Of a DNA stretch of 64,000 nt, positions 44,121-53,080 are shown piece by piece. The DNA is from Anaerolineales bacterium (GTDB lineage Bacteria; Chloroflexota; Anaerolineae; 4572-78; J111), in NCBI GenBank assembly GCA_020634855.1, contig JACKAU010000002.1, positions 434,001 through 498,000 on the forward strand. The letters are read 5' to 3'. The position numbers and the translations under genes are program-made. The notes beneath the pieces were generated by a model, which was not told the DNA's origin, did not search any database, and was given only the letters and a program-made list of their open reading frames with translations. The stretch's first letter is position 1. Every line of letters starts with the position of its first letter.

Positions 44121-45704
44121 TTATGGATGGATAAGGTTAGCCGTGGACGCATCGACCACCTGAAAGATGGCAGCGTCCTCATCTCGATAAACTTCGCGCA
44201 GGTGGGGATCGGCCTCAGCCTGCTTGATAAACTTGGTGTGATCTAAATCGGTCACGGCGTAAGTCGCGCCGAAATCTTCAACGATGGTCTGGGATGGCCT
44301 ATCGATGCGTCCTTGCGTTAGATCAACCCAGGTCTCGTACAGGTCGGGATCGCGACTTTGCATGTAGGTGGGGTCCAGACCCAGAATGTAGGTATTGTGG
44401 GTGTTGTAAAAGAACAAACGGGTAAAATCGTCCCAATCGGTCTGGAAGACTCGGCTGCCGGTCGGGGTGTGGGCCGCCAACCAGGTCGCCGCGCCGGCAT
44501 ACTGCTGGTACGATTTCGAACGTTGCAAACTTTCCTGGGCGCTTTGCAAATTAAGGCCGATAGCCACAGCCAGTAGCAGCGCCAGCCCAACCGGCAAGCT
44601 CCGGGTGGCGAGGCTTTTCTTAGCCAGCCATTGCTCGAAGAGTGGCTGCCAGGCCAGGGCGCAGAAGAGCAAGGCAAACGCGGGGTAATATTCCACAAAC
44701 CGACGCGATTTAAAGAGCATCGCCCCGAACAGCACGGCCAGGAAAAACAGCGTGGCTGTGGCGGATCCCATCCGGCGGCCGGTCAGCCCTAAGGCCAGCA
44801 CGGCCAGCATAAAAACCACCAGCGACGGACCGGAATTTTCCACCAGCGTCCAGGTTTGGTAGGGGTACCACTCTCGGCCTACACTGGTGGCGGTTACTTC
44901 GGTGAGTTTGGGGGCCAAATGGTAGTAAATGAAGCTGAGGTTATCGGGAAAGTAGGGATTGAGTACCAGCCCTAGCCCCAATCCGGCCGACGCATACAAC
45001 AGCGGTTTTAGCGCCAGCCGGCCATCGATCAGCCACCGGGCGACGACATTGGCCCCCACGACCAGCAGCAGCAGCGGGAAGGCGTTGTAGAGCCAGACAT
45101 ACAACAGCCCAACCACCAGCAGCCAGCGATGACGCCCGGTGAGCGTTAGGTGGAGCGCCAATACCAAAAATAACAGCGACGCCGCTTGAGCGCGGGGCAT
45201 ACTCATCCGGTACAAAAACGCCTCAGACACAGCCAAAAACCCCAGCGACCACAGCGCCGCCAGCGGCACGCGCTGCCCACGCAGCAGCACCCAGCCGGTC
45301 AGGAACGTCAGGGCCGGCAGGATGACGCTGGCCCACTTGGCCCCCAGCCGCAGATCGCCCCAGGTGAAGGGCAGCAGCAGTACGTGATAGAGCCAATGGT
45401 GATCCACGTAGCGATCCGCGGCCAGAACTGTCAGCGGCAGCCACGGAAACGGCGGGCGCAGCCCTTCCTGACGCATTACCTGGGCCAATTTGATGTGATA
45501 GTAGCCGTCATTACCGGCCAGATTGGGCGTACTAAATTGAATCAAGGCCAGCAACGCCACAAACAAGCTGAACAATGCCGTCCCCAGCAGCAGGGTCGAT
45601 CCGCTGAGCCGTACTTGCCGCCCAACCCAGCGTCGGGTGATCGGGCCGAAGCCCACAGGCCGGAGGACGCCGCCGGTTGAAACTTCTGCCAATTCATGCC
45701 TCAT
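44121..45704 (-). CDS. Polytopic membrane protein, GT-C glycosyltransferase-like
   Basis: 527 residues with about twelve helices between 30 and 400 and a soluble C-terminal domain from about 415. Loop 1 has an acidic motif, GNDGYYHIKLAQVMRQEGL, and DHHWLYHVLLLPF follows; an Asp/Glu pair in the first external loop is typical of GT-C enzymes that use lipid-linked sugars. The assignment is by topology and this loop, so it is moderate. The substrate is unknown. It is 18 bases downstream of nothing on its own strand but upstream of the Asn-rich lipoprotein, so the two may form an operon. AAGGAG precedes the ATG at 45704. Confidence 0.72.
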   Translation of the reverse strand: MRHELAEVSTGGVLRPVGFGPITRRWVGRQVRLSGSTLLLGTALFSLFVALLALIQFSTPNLAGNDGYYHIKLAQVMRQEGLRPPFPWLPLTVLAADRYVDHHWLYHVLLLPFTWGDLRLGAKWASVILPALTFLTGWVLLRGQRVPLAALWSLGFLAVSEAFLYRMSMPRAQAASLLFLVLALHLTLTGRHRWLLVVGLLYVWLYNAFPLLLLVVGANVVARWLIDGRLALKPLLYASAGLGLGLVLNPYFPDNLSFIYYHLAPKLTEVTATSVGREWYPYQTWTLVENSGPSLVVFMLAVLALGLTGRRMGSATATLFFLAVLFGAMLFKSRRFVEYYPAFALLFCALAWQPLFEQWLAKKSLATRSLPVGLALLLAVAIGLNLQSAQESLQRSKSYQQYAGAATWLAAHTPTGSRVFQTDWDDFTRLFFYNTHNTYILGLDPTYMQSRDPDLYETWVDLTQGRIDRPSQTIVEDFGATYAVTDLDHTKFIKQAEADPHLREVYRDEDAAIFQVVDASTANLIHP

Positions 45705-45886
45705 AGATTGCTCCTTTCAAAAACGTAGCTAAACTTTTAGGGAAGATAAGTTGCGGCCGCAATTCTCGACCCTAAATGTCGCAGAAGTGATCAAAAAGTT
45801 ACGCAATGTTTGAAAATTGGTGATTTTCTACGAATTTGGCGCGACCGCGTAACTTTTAGGGCCATTTCTCGACAAGTAACCTAACA
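45705..45886. promoter_or_regulatory. Divergent promoter region with repeated motifs
   Basis: The 182 bases between the GT-C-like gene and the ECF sigma gene contain AACTTTTAGGG twice (45732-45742, 45851-45861) and TTCTCGAC twice (45763-45770, 45866-45873). The paired words occur once near each gene start. They could be binding sites for the sigma factor or another regulator. Confidence 0.5.
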
Positions 45887-46441
45887 ATGAGCAACGATCA
45901 GCAACTGCTGGAAAAAGCAAAACAACTCGATCCCGACGCGCTGCGCGAATTTCATCATCGCTTTTATGAGATGGTGGCCCGCTATGTTCAATTCAAAGTC
46001 GGCGACCAACGAACGGTCGAAGATTTGTGCGGCGAAATTTTCGTGCGGGCGCTAGAGGCGCTGCGACGGGGCTCGGCCTGGCGCGACTCGCCGCAGGGGT
46101 GGATTATGGGCATCGCCCGCAATGTGGTCGCCGACCATTATCGCCAACGCGAGCGCATGCCCGAAGTCCAGCTTAATGAGCAGGTGACCGCCGCCGAACA
46201 TACCAACCCCCTCCACCAAGCCATTCGAAGCGAGCGTACCCGCGAGTTGGTCCAGGCCATCCGGCAGTTAACCGATGAGCAGCGCGAGGTCATTGTCTTA
46301 CGTTTTTTGGAGGGGATGGATATTCAGAGTGTGGCCCAGGCGCTTAACAAAAAGCCCGGCGCAATCAAAGGGCTGCAATTTAGAGCGATGCGGACGCTGG
46401 CGGAATTAATCCAGCCCCAATCAATGGAAGATACGGTTTAG
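45887..46441 (+). CDS. ECF-type RNA polymerase sigma factor
   Basis: 184 residues with both ECF domains. Region 2 (about 20-95) shows LREFHHRFYEMVARYVQFKV and DLCGEIFVRALEAL, and the WIMGIARNVVADHYRQR element of region 2.4. Region 4 (about 125-180) shows LTDEQREVIVLRFLEGM and a helix-turn-helix, IQSVAQALNKKPGAIKGLQFRA. It directs transcription of its own regulon. The partner at 46444 begins three bases after the stop and probably controls it. Autoregulation is suggested by the repeated promoter motifs. Confidence 0.93.
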   Translation: MSNDQQLLEKAKQLDPDALREFHHRFYEMVARYVQFKVGDQRTVEDLCGEIFVRALEALRRGSAWRDSPQGWIMGIARNVVADHYRQRERMPEVQLNEQVTAAEHTNPLHQAIRSERTRELVQAIRQLTDEQREVIVLRFLEGMDIQSVAQALNKKPGAIKGLQFRAMRTLAELIQPQSMEDTV

Positions 46442-46443
46442 AG

Positions 46444-47790
46444 ATGAACAGCGAGCCAACGATTAATCAGGCCGACAAACTAGATGAAGCCTTAGCCTTG
46501 CTGGCCGCGGGCCTTTCCTTGGATGAGGTTCTGGCCGAAGCCGGTGATGACGCGGCCTGGCTGCGCCCGATGTTGGCACTCGCGGCTGAGGTTGACGCCT
46601 TGAAAGGCGAGATCCCCATTCCAGCGCCCCAGGCCAGCTTGGATCGTCTGTTGGCCCATGCTAATTCGTTGGCCGCGCCCGCTTCGTCATCCTCCCCCGG
46701 CCAAACGAGCCGATCCGTTGCCCGGCCACGGTTTAATTTTGGGCGGCTCCTGTTCAACACCGGCCTTTCAACCGCGATTGCAGCGGGCCTGTTGGTTTTG
46801 GTCTGTGTTTTTGGCAGCCTCTTGGGCGGCGGTATGGTCCTGGCAGCCGAGGGTAGCCTGCCCGGCCAGCCGCTCTATCCGGTCAAACGGCTGGGAGAAA
46901 CCATCCGGCTGACCCTAACTCAGGACACCCGGCAGCGGCAGCAGTTAGAGGATACCCTCAACCAACGCCGCATCGATGAAGTCAACCACCTCATTGAACA
47001 GCGTAAAACTGCCCTGGTCAGGTTTATCGGACGCATTGAGGCCATTTCCGCAACCGGGCTGATGGTGGACGATCTGACCATCGAGCTTGCCCCCGAGACA
47101 GTGCTTGATGGGGAGTTAGCCGTTGGCGCACTAGTACGCCTCGAAGGGCAAACCAATGGGGCGGGCCAACTGGTTGCCGTCACGATTTCCGTACTCGAAC
47201 CGGCCCCGCCGATGCCAACGCCGACCGTAACCCCAACACCGATCCCGCCCACCTCAACGCCGACACCTCCACCTACCGTCACGCCGACGGCAGCTATCCA
47301 ATCAACATCGGACACGATCAAACTCGCGCCCACCGCTACGCCGAAACCGGCTCCAGTCGAAATGGAAACGGACGATGACGGCGCTAAGTCGGATAACTCC
47401 GGACCGGGCAACGACGATGGTTCGGATAACAATTCTGGCTCAAGTGATAATTCCGGCCCCGGTAGCGACGGCAGATCGGACGACAATTCTGGGCCGGGCA
47501 GCGGTTCTGATGACAACAACAACGTTAATAACGACAACAGTTCGGAGGACAATTCCGGCTCCGGCAGCAACGACAACCTCTCGGACAATAATTCCGGCTC
47601 TGACAGCAATAACAATTCCTCGGACGATAATTCCGGTTCCGGCAGCAACAACAGCGGCAGCAATGACAACGACAGCGATAATCGAGACGATAACTCCGGA
47701 TCTGGCAGCAGCAACAGCGGCAGCAATGATCGAGATGACAATTCCGGTAAGGACAGCGGCAAAAGTGATGATTCCGGTGATGATGACTGA
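46444..47790 (+). CDS. Membrane protein of DUF5667/DUF5666 type, probable sigma partner
   Basis: 448 residues. Residues 1-85 are cytoplasmic and helical (LLAAGLSLDEVLAEAGDDAA), suited to sigma binding. One membrane helix (about 105-130) is followed by the external motif GSLPGQPLYPVKRLGETIRL, the DUF5667 signature. Residues about 190-255 form a small beta domain (RFIGRIEAISATGLMVDDL, then VGALVRLEGQTNGAGQL) like DUF5666. A Thr/Pro linker (255-300) and a long Ser/Asn/Asp/Gly tail (310-448) end the protein. Family names are from memory. It sits in one transcript with the ECF gene. The DNA of the tail is a GAC/AAC/TCC-rich simple-sequence tract. Confidence 0.78.
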   Translation: MNSEPTINQADKLDEALALLAAGLSLDEVLAEAGDDAAWLRPMLALAAEVDALKGEIPIPAPQASLDRLLAHANSLAAPASSSSPGQTSRSVARPRFNFGRLLFNTGLSTAIAAGLLVLVCVFGSLLGGGMVLAAEGSLPGQPLYPVKRLGETIRLTLTQDTRQRQQLEDTLNQRRIDEVNHLIEQRKTALVRFIGRIEAISATGLMVDDLTIELAPETVLDGELAVGALVRLEGQTNGAGQLVAVTISVLEPAPPMPTPTVTPTPIPPTSTPTPPPTVTPTAAIQSTSDTIKLAPTATPKPAPVEMETDDDGAKSDNSGPGNDDGSDNNSGSSDNSGPGSDGRSDDNSGPGSGSDDNNNVNNDNSSEDNSGSGSNDNLSDNNSGSDSNNNSSDDNSGSGSNNSGSNDNDSDNRDDNSGSGSSNSGSNDRDDNSGKDSGKSDDSGDDD

Positions 47791-48207
47791 TAGAACACTT
47801 CAGTGCGCCTCAGCAAAAACGCCCCAAGCAAAATTCCCCTTTAGCGTAAGTCACTATATAATAGGCTGGTTTTGACATAAATGGCCCAACTGCTATCTTG
47901 TGACAAAAAGCACCTTTCGATACACCTGCGGTCAAATAACTCATTAGAAGGAAATTTCTATAAACCACGTATAACAAGCTAGACCAACCCCTTTTTGACC
48001 AGATTTCGTTTCAACCCTGTTTATGAAAATTCACTTGATGCACCCATTAAGCTGGATGACTTTTACGATAGAACTCATCCAAATGGACGACCTCAGCCTC
48101 CGCTTGTTGTCGGAAGCGGGTTGTCTACACTAAAAAAATACATCTGACCGATGTAAAGTATTGGGAACTCTGTTATCCTTAGAATAGACTGACTCTGGGA
48201 GGAATTA
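47791..48207. other. Intergenic region, no gene seen
   Basis: 417 bases with no supported gene. A small imperfect palindrome (CCGCTT ... AAGCGG) lies near 48094-48113. The region just before 48208 holds GGGAGGAA four bases before the ATG and a TATCCT/TAGAAT pair that may be -10-like. Confidence 0.5.
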
Positions 48208-51200
48208 ATGAGCAATAATAAAGGATTTCTGAGTAGCTGGTCAACCATAGAGAAGTTACTGCTTGGCGCAGTGTTGCTTCTATGTGTTTTGGCCGGCCTC
48301 GTAGCTGTATTTCTGGGGGGCGAGTTTTTCGTCAGAGAAGAACGCGCGCAAAGCGACCAAACCCCCACCGTTGTGGCCGGATTGGCCACAGCCACTGTTC
48401 CGGCGGTTGAATCCGCCCCTTTGCCGGATGCCAACGGTGATCAAGAGACCGATGAACTAACGGCCCCGGCGATCACCCTCGATCCCAGCGCCGGCCAGCC
48501 TGGCTCAACCGTAACCGTTACCGGCGAAAACTGGCCGGCCGGCAGCCGGGTCGTTGTGTCGCTGGTGCCATCCGATCCGCCGGCCTTTACCGTCAACAGC
48601 GCCGTCGTTGACCAAGACGGTCGCTTTTCGGTGGAAATCATCGTACCCACCGATACCCGCTGGCTTGATGAAAGTCCGGTTCCCGTTTTGGTAACCACCG
48701 ACGACAACACTATTCGGGCGCAGGCTATGTTGACCATTGTCACGCCCGACGGCGGCGCCCCACCACCCACACCCGGCTCATCAAACAACAATGTTATCAT
48801 CATCTCACCCGACCCTAACGCTAGCCGCACCCCGCCCCCGCCGGCGGTGGCTCAGTTGACCACTACGGCTAATCTGAACGTCCGATCCGGTCCCGGCACC
48901 AACTTTGACATCTTGGGCGTGTTGTTACTGGGTCAATCGGCCGAAATCATCGGCCGCAACGCCGAATCGACCTGGTGGCAGATCAAGTTCCCTTCGGCTA
49001 CTCAGGATTTCGGCTGGGTGTCGGCCCAATATGTACAGGCCAGCAACATCGCCAATGTACCCATTGTCTTTGTTCCGCCGCCGCCAACACCAACGCCGCC
49101 GCCGCCAACCGCCACCCCGGAACCGGGCGTGGTCATCACCGATTGGCGAGGTGAATATTTTGATAACGATTCATTGAGCGGTTCACCCGCTTTAGTGCGC
49201 AATGACGTCGCCATCAGTTTCGATTGGGGTCTCGGCTCGCCCGCTCCGGGCATTATTCCGGTCGATTTCTTCTCGGTGCGCTGGACGCGTACGCTGAACT
49301 TTGCCGCCGGAACCTATCGCTTCTTCACTCGAACGGACGACGGCGTGCGACTGTGGGTTGACGGGGCGCTGCTCATCAACCAATGGAACGAGCAATCGCC
49401 GACAACCTTTGCCGCCGATATCTTCCTGACCGAAGGCAACCACGACATCCGCATGGAGTACAACGAACTGACCGGCGGCGCGGTCGCCGTGCTGTCGTGG
49501 CAACGAATTGACACCTTCCCGGATTGGAAAGCGGAATATTTCAGCAATCCTGACCTGGCCGGCGCACCGGTGCTGATTCGCAACGAAGGCAGCATCAACT
49601 ACAACTGGAACGGCAACTCGCCCGGCCCCGGCGTCCCCGGCGAGAATTTCTCTGCCCGCTGGACGCGCCAGGTTCCCTTTGACGGCGGCGATTATCTCTT
49701 CCGCATCACCTCTGACGACGGCCACCGCCTGTGGATTGACAACGACCTGATTTCAGACCGCTGGCAGGGTGGCCCCACCGGCGTCATCGAAATTCAGCGC
49801 AACGTGTCGTCCGGTATTCACCAACTTCGGGTTGAATATTTCCAACGGGTCCGCGAATCCTATATCGGCTTCTCCTGGCAGCGCACCGACCGGCCGCAAC
49901 AAGGGCCGATAGCGGTCATCCGCTCCCCCAGTGAAGGGGTGACCGGCCAGCCAGTTCGATTTGACGGAGGGCGCTCGCGCCAGGGCGACAGTCCCATCGA
50001 TAGATACGAATGGGATTTCGACGACGGAACCCGCACCAAAGGCAAACGGGTCGATCATACGTTTGATGATCCCGGCACCTATCGGGTCAGACTGAGAGTC
50101 ACCGATCAGAATGGCCTGCGAGACACCACCGATGTTAGAATCACGATTAAGGATGACGTTGAAGAGACCACCTTCCCCACGGCCATTCTCGACGGCCCGT
50201 CCACCGGGACGGTGGGCCAGCCAGTTGCGTTTAGCGGCAACCGATCCTTCTCGCTTAGCCCCATTACCGAGTATAACTGGAGCTTTGGAGATGGCACCAC
50301 CGCGCGCGGCCCGCAGGTTTCGCACACGTACAGTCAAGAAGGTTCATACAATGTGGTCTTAACCGTTGTTGCCCAAAATGGTCTGCGCAGCAGCGATAAC
50401 CTGTCGATCCGCATCGATAGCGCTTTAAACCCCGGCGATGCTCCTGTGGCCAAAATAAACGCGCCTCAGGAAGCGCAGTGGGGCCAAGAGATCGTTTTTG
50501 ACGGCTCCGGCTCGACCTCCAAAAACCAGATTGTCAGTTGGGCCTGGGACTTTGGCGACGGTTCAAGCGCCAACGGACCGACCGTACCGCACGTCTACAA
50601 CCGACCGGCCACCAGAAGCGATCTGGTTATCTACAACGTCCGGTTAACGGTCACCGATCAAAATGGTCTCGAAAATACGGCCACCCACCTCATCAACTTG
50701 GTCGATCCGCCGCCGCCCAGCGAACCGCCCAAAGCAGCCATCTCCGGGCCTTCGACGGCGGAGGTTGGTCAGGCGGTCACGTTTGACGGCGCCGGCAGCC
50801 AATCCTCTAACCCGATTACCAGCTATGCCTGGGATTTCGGCGACGGCAGCACCGGCAGCGGCGCTCAAGTGAACCATACTTACACTACCAACGGTGATTT
50901 CACCGTCACTCTGGAAGTAACGGACGATCAGAACCAGACCGGCTCCACTACATCGCCGATTCAAGTTAGCCCTCAGCCGACGCCCGTACCTTTAACAGCC
51001 AACATTAGCGGGCCATCGCAGGGCCAGGTCAACCAGTCGCTCACGTTCGATGCGCAGTCGTCCACCTCGGCCGCACCGTTAACCGATATCCAATGGGACT
51101 TTGGCGACGGCAACACCGACAGCGGCAACCTGGTGGTCAGCCATGCTTATGACGCACCGGGTAACTACACCGTGCTGCTGACGCTGAACAACGAACTAGG

Positions 51201-52968
51201 CCAATCGAACACCACCGCCCAGGCTGTGGTCATCAGCGAGCCGCCGCCGGCCAACACACCGCCCCAACCCGCGATCCAGGCCAACCCCACCACGATTCAA
51301 GTCGGCGATACAGTCAATTTCGATGCCAGCGGCACGCAAGCCTCCAGTCCTATCGTCAGTTACGATTGGGATTTCGGCGATGGCGACACCGGCAGCGGTC
51401 AGTTGACCAATCACACTTACACTCAAGAAGGCGACTACACCGTTACCCTCAACGTTACCGATCAAAATAATCTGAGCGGCAGCACCACCGCCGCGATTAC
51501 GGTTAACCCGCTGACTCAACCCGATCCGCTGACGGCCAACATCACCGGTCCCGCCGGCGGCGAAGTGGGCGAGCAGCTTACCTTTGACGGCCAGTCATCC
51601 ACCTCAGCCGCCCCGTTGACCACTATTCAGTGGGACTTCGGCGATGGCGCGACAGCCGGCGGCAATCTGGTCGTCAATCACACCTACAAGCAGCCGGGTG
51701 ATTACACCGTCCAGTTAACCCTTGAAAACGACATCAACCAGAACGACACCACCAGTTGGTCGGTGACGATAGACCCGGCCACGGCCACGATATTACCTGC
51801 GCCCACAGCCACGGCTCAACCGGCCCAACCGCCGGTCGCTCAAATCAATGGCCCGACTCAAGCCGAAGTGGGCGAAACCGTGGTATTCGACGGCGGCTAC
51901 TCTCAAGCGGATAGCCCGATTGTGAGTTTTGAGTGGGGCTTTGGCGACGGTCAAACCGCCACCGGTATGGGCGTCACTCACGTCTACGGCGCACCGGGCA
52001 CCTACAACGTCACCCTGACTGTAACCGATCAAAACGGCCTGAGCGAGACCGACAGCTACGACATCGACATCATCGATGCCAATGGTCCGCCCCCGCCGCC
52101 GCCAACTCAAGAACCTACCCCGGCGCCCGACGAACCGACGCCCACCGCCGCCCCTGAACCTGAACCCACCGCGACACCAGAACCCCAGCCCGAAACCCGA
52201 CCTCTGCTGCCGGCTACACCACCGACGGCGGCCATCGACGCTCCGGCCCAAGTTCAGGCCGGCAAGCCGGTGACCTTTAGCGCCCAGAACTCCACTCCCG
52301 GTAGCGGGCAGATAATCGATTATCAGTGGGGCTTTGGCGACGGCGGTTCCGACAGTGGTCAAACAGTTACCTACGTCTACCAAACGCAGGGCAACTACCA
52401 AGTCACCCTGACCGTTGCCGATGAAAATGGCCTTAGCGATACGACTGCCGTGCCGATATTCGTCGGCCCGAGCGACGAGGACATCGCGGCGCAGCAGCAA
52501 GCCGAAGAAGCCCAACGTCAAGCCGAACAGCAAGCTCAGCAGCAGGCTGAAGAACAGGCCCGCCAGCAAGCCGAACAGCAAGCGGCGGCTGAAGCTACAG
52601 CCCAGGCGCAGCAAGACGCGGCCGCTCAGGCCACAGCTCAAGCCGAACAGCAAGCCGCTGACGAGGCCCAACGCCAAGCTGAGGAAGCCCAACGCCAGGC
52701 CGATGCCGAAGCCCAGCGTCAAGCTGAGGCAGAAGCCCAACGCCAGGCTGCTGAGGAAGCCCAACGCCAGGCTGAAGAAGCCCAGCGTCAAGCTGAGGAA
52801 GAAGCCCAACGCCAGGCCGCTGAGGAAGCTCAACGCCAGGCCGAAGAAGAAGCTCAACGCCAGGCGGAAGAAGAAGCTCGGCAAGCAGCCGAAGCCGCTC
52901 AACAACAACAACAACAGCAAGGTCAACCCATCCCCACCGACGAGCCTCTGCCGGACGACGGGAACTAA
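48208..52968 (+). CDS. Giant surface protein: SH3b, two PA14, nine PKD domains and Gln/Ala-rich tail
   Basis: 1586 residues. A membrane helix at about 17-40 (positive-inside N-terminus) puts the rest outside. Order: an Ig/IPT-like domain at about 85-175 (PSAGQPGSTVTVTGENWP), an SH3b domain at about 213-278 (LNVRSGPGTNFDILG), two PA14-type domains (about 309-437 and 437-561; WRGEYFDND and WKAEYFSNP), then nine PKD domains (about 566-1420), each with a WDFGDG-type strand. Residues 1421-1570 are a helical repeat of QAEEEAQRQ type, ending in Gln-rich sequence. PKD and PA14 modules mediate adhesion and carbohydrate contacts. It is followed by the BMP lipoprotein gene. The helical tail on the outer surface is unusual. 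Confidence 0.88.
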   Translation: MSNNKGFLSSWSTIEKLLLGAVLLLCVLAGLVAVFLGGEFFVREERAQSDQTPTVVAGLATATVPAVESAPLPDANGDQETDELTAPAITLDPSAGQPGSTVTVTGENWPAGSRVVVSLVPSDPPAFTVNSAVVDQDGRFSVEIIVPTDTRWLDESPVPVLVTTDDNTIRAQAMLTIVTPDGGAPPPTPGSSNNNVIIISPDPNASRTPPPPAVAQLTTTANLNVRSGPGTNFDILGVLLLGQSAEIIGRNAESTWWQIKFPSATQDFGWVSAQYVQASNIANVPIVFVPPPPTPTPPPPTATPEPGVVITDWRGEYFDNDSLSGSPALVRNDVAISFDWGLGSPAPGIIPVDFFSVRWTRTLNFAAGTYRFFTRTDDGVRLWVDGALLINQWNEQSPTTFAADIFLTEGNHDIRMEYNELTGGAVAVLSWQRIDTFPDWKAEYFSNPDLAGAPVLIRNEGSINYNWNGNSPGPGVPGENFSARWTRQVPFDGGDYLFRITSDDGHRLWIDNDLISDRWQGGPTGVIEIQRNVSSGIHQLRVEYFQRVRESYIGFSWQRTDRPQQGPIAVIRSPSEGVTGQPVRFDGGRSRQGDSPIDRYEWDFDDGTRTKGKRVDHTFDDPGTYRVRLRVTDQNGLRDTTDVRITIKDDVEETTFPTAILDGPSTGTVGQPVAFSGNRSFSLSPITEYNWSFGDGTTARGPQVSHTYSQEGSYNVVLTVVAQNGLRSSDNLSIRIDSALNPGDAPVAKINAPQEAQWGQEIVFDGSGSTSKNQIVSWAWDFGDGSSANGPTVPHVYNRPATRSDLVIYNVRLTVTDQNGLENTATHLINLVDPPPPSEPPKAAISGPSTAEVGQAVTFDGAGSQSSNPITSYAWDFGDGSTGSGAQVNHTYTTNGDFTVTLEVTDDQNQTGSTTSPIQVSPQPTPVPLTANISGPSQGQVNQSLTFDAQSSTSAAPLTDIQWDFGDGNTDSGNLVVSHAYDAPGNYTVLLTLNNELGQSNTTAQAVVISEPPPANTPPQPAIQANPTTIQVGDTVNFDASGTQASSPIVSYDWDFGDGDTGSGQLTNHTYTQEGDYTVTLNVTDQNNLSGSTTAAITVNPLTQPDPLTANITGPAGGEVGEQLTFDGQSSTSAAPLTTIQWDFGDGATAGGNLVVNHTYKQPGDYTVQLTLENDINQNDTTSWSVTIDPATATILPAPTATAQPAQPPVAQINGPTQAEVGETVVFDGGYSQADSPIVSFEWGFGDGQTATGMGVTHVYGAPGTYNVTLTVTDQNGLSETDSYDIDIIDANGPPPPPPTQEPTPAPDEPTPTAAPEPEPTATPEPQPETRPLLPATPPTAAIDAPAQVQAGKPVTFSAQNSTPGSGQIIDYQWGFGDGGSDSGQTVTYVYQTQGNYQVTLTVADENGLSDTTAVPIFVGPSDEDIAAQQQAEEAQRQAEQQAQQQAEEQARQQAEQQAAAEATAQAQQDAAAQATAQAEQQAADEAQRQAEEAQRQADAEAQRQAEAEAQRQAAEEAQRQAEEAQRQAEEEAQRQAAEEAQRQAEEEAQRQAEEEARQAAEAAQQQQQQQGQPIPTDEPLPDDGN

Positions 52969-52995
52969 GCAATCGTGGCGAATGAATAAATTTCA

Positions 52996-53058
52996 CCCTC
53001 ACCCTGTCGCTAACGCGACTCCCCTCTCCCTGAAAGGGAGAGGGGCTGGGGGTGAGGG
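52996..53058. repeat. REP-like palindrome (CCCTCACCC / GGGTGAGGG family)
   Basis: CCCTCACCC (52996-53004) pairs with GGGTGAGGG (53050-53058), and CCCCTCTCCCT (53021-53031) pairs with AGGGAGAGGGG (53035-53045). It is a relative of 4871-4912 and sits just before the ribosome site of the BMP lipoprotein gene. Confidence 0.7.
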
Positions 53059-53080
53059 GAATTTTCAAGGAGAAAGACGT

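Noticed and set aside
52415..53080. Long upstream extension of the BMP lipoprotein frame
   Set aside because: This part overlaps the Gln/Ala-rich tail of the previous gene in another frame and a palindromic repeat. A good ribosome site, signal peptide and lipobox begin at 53081.
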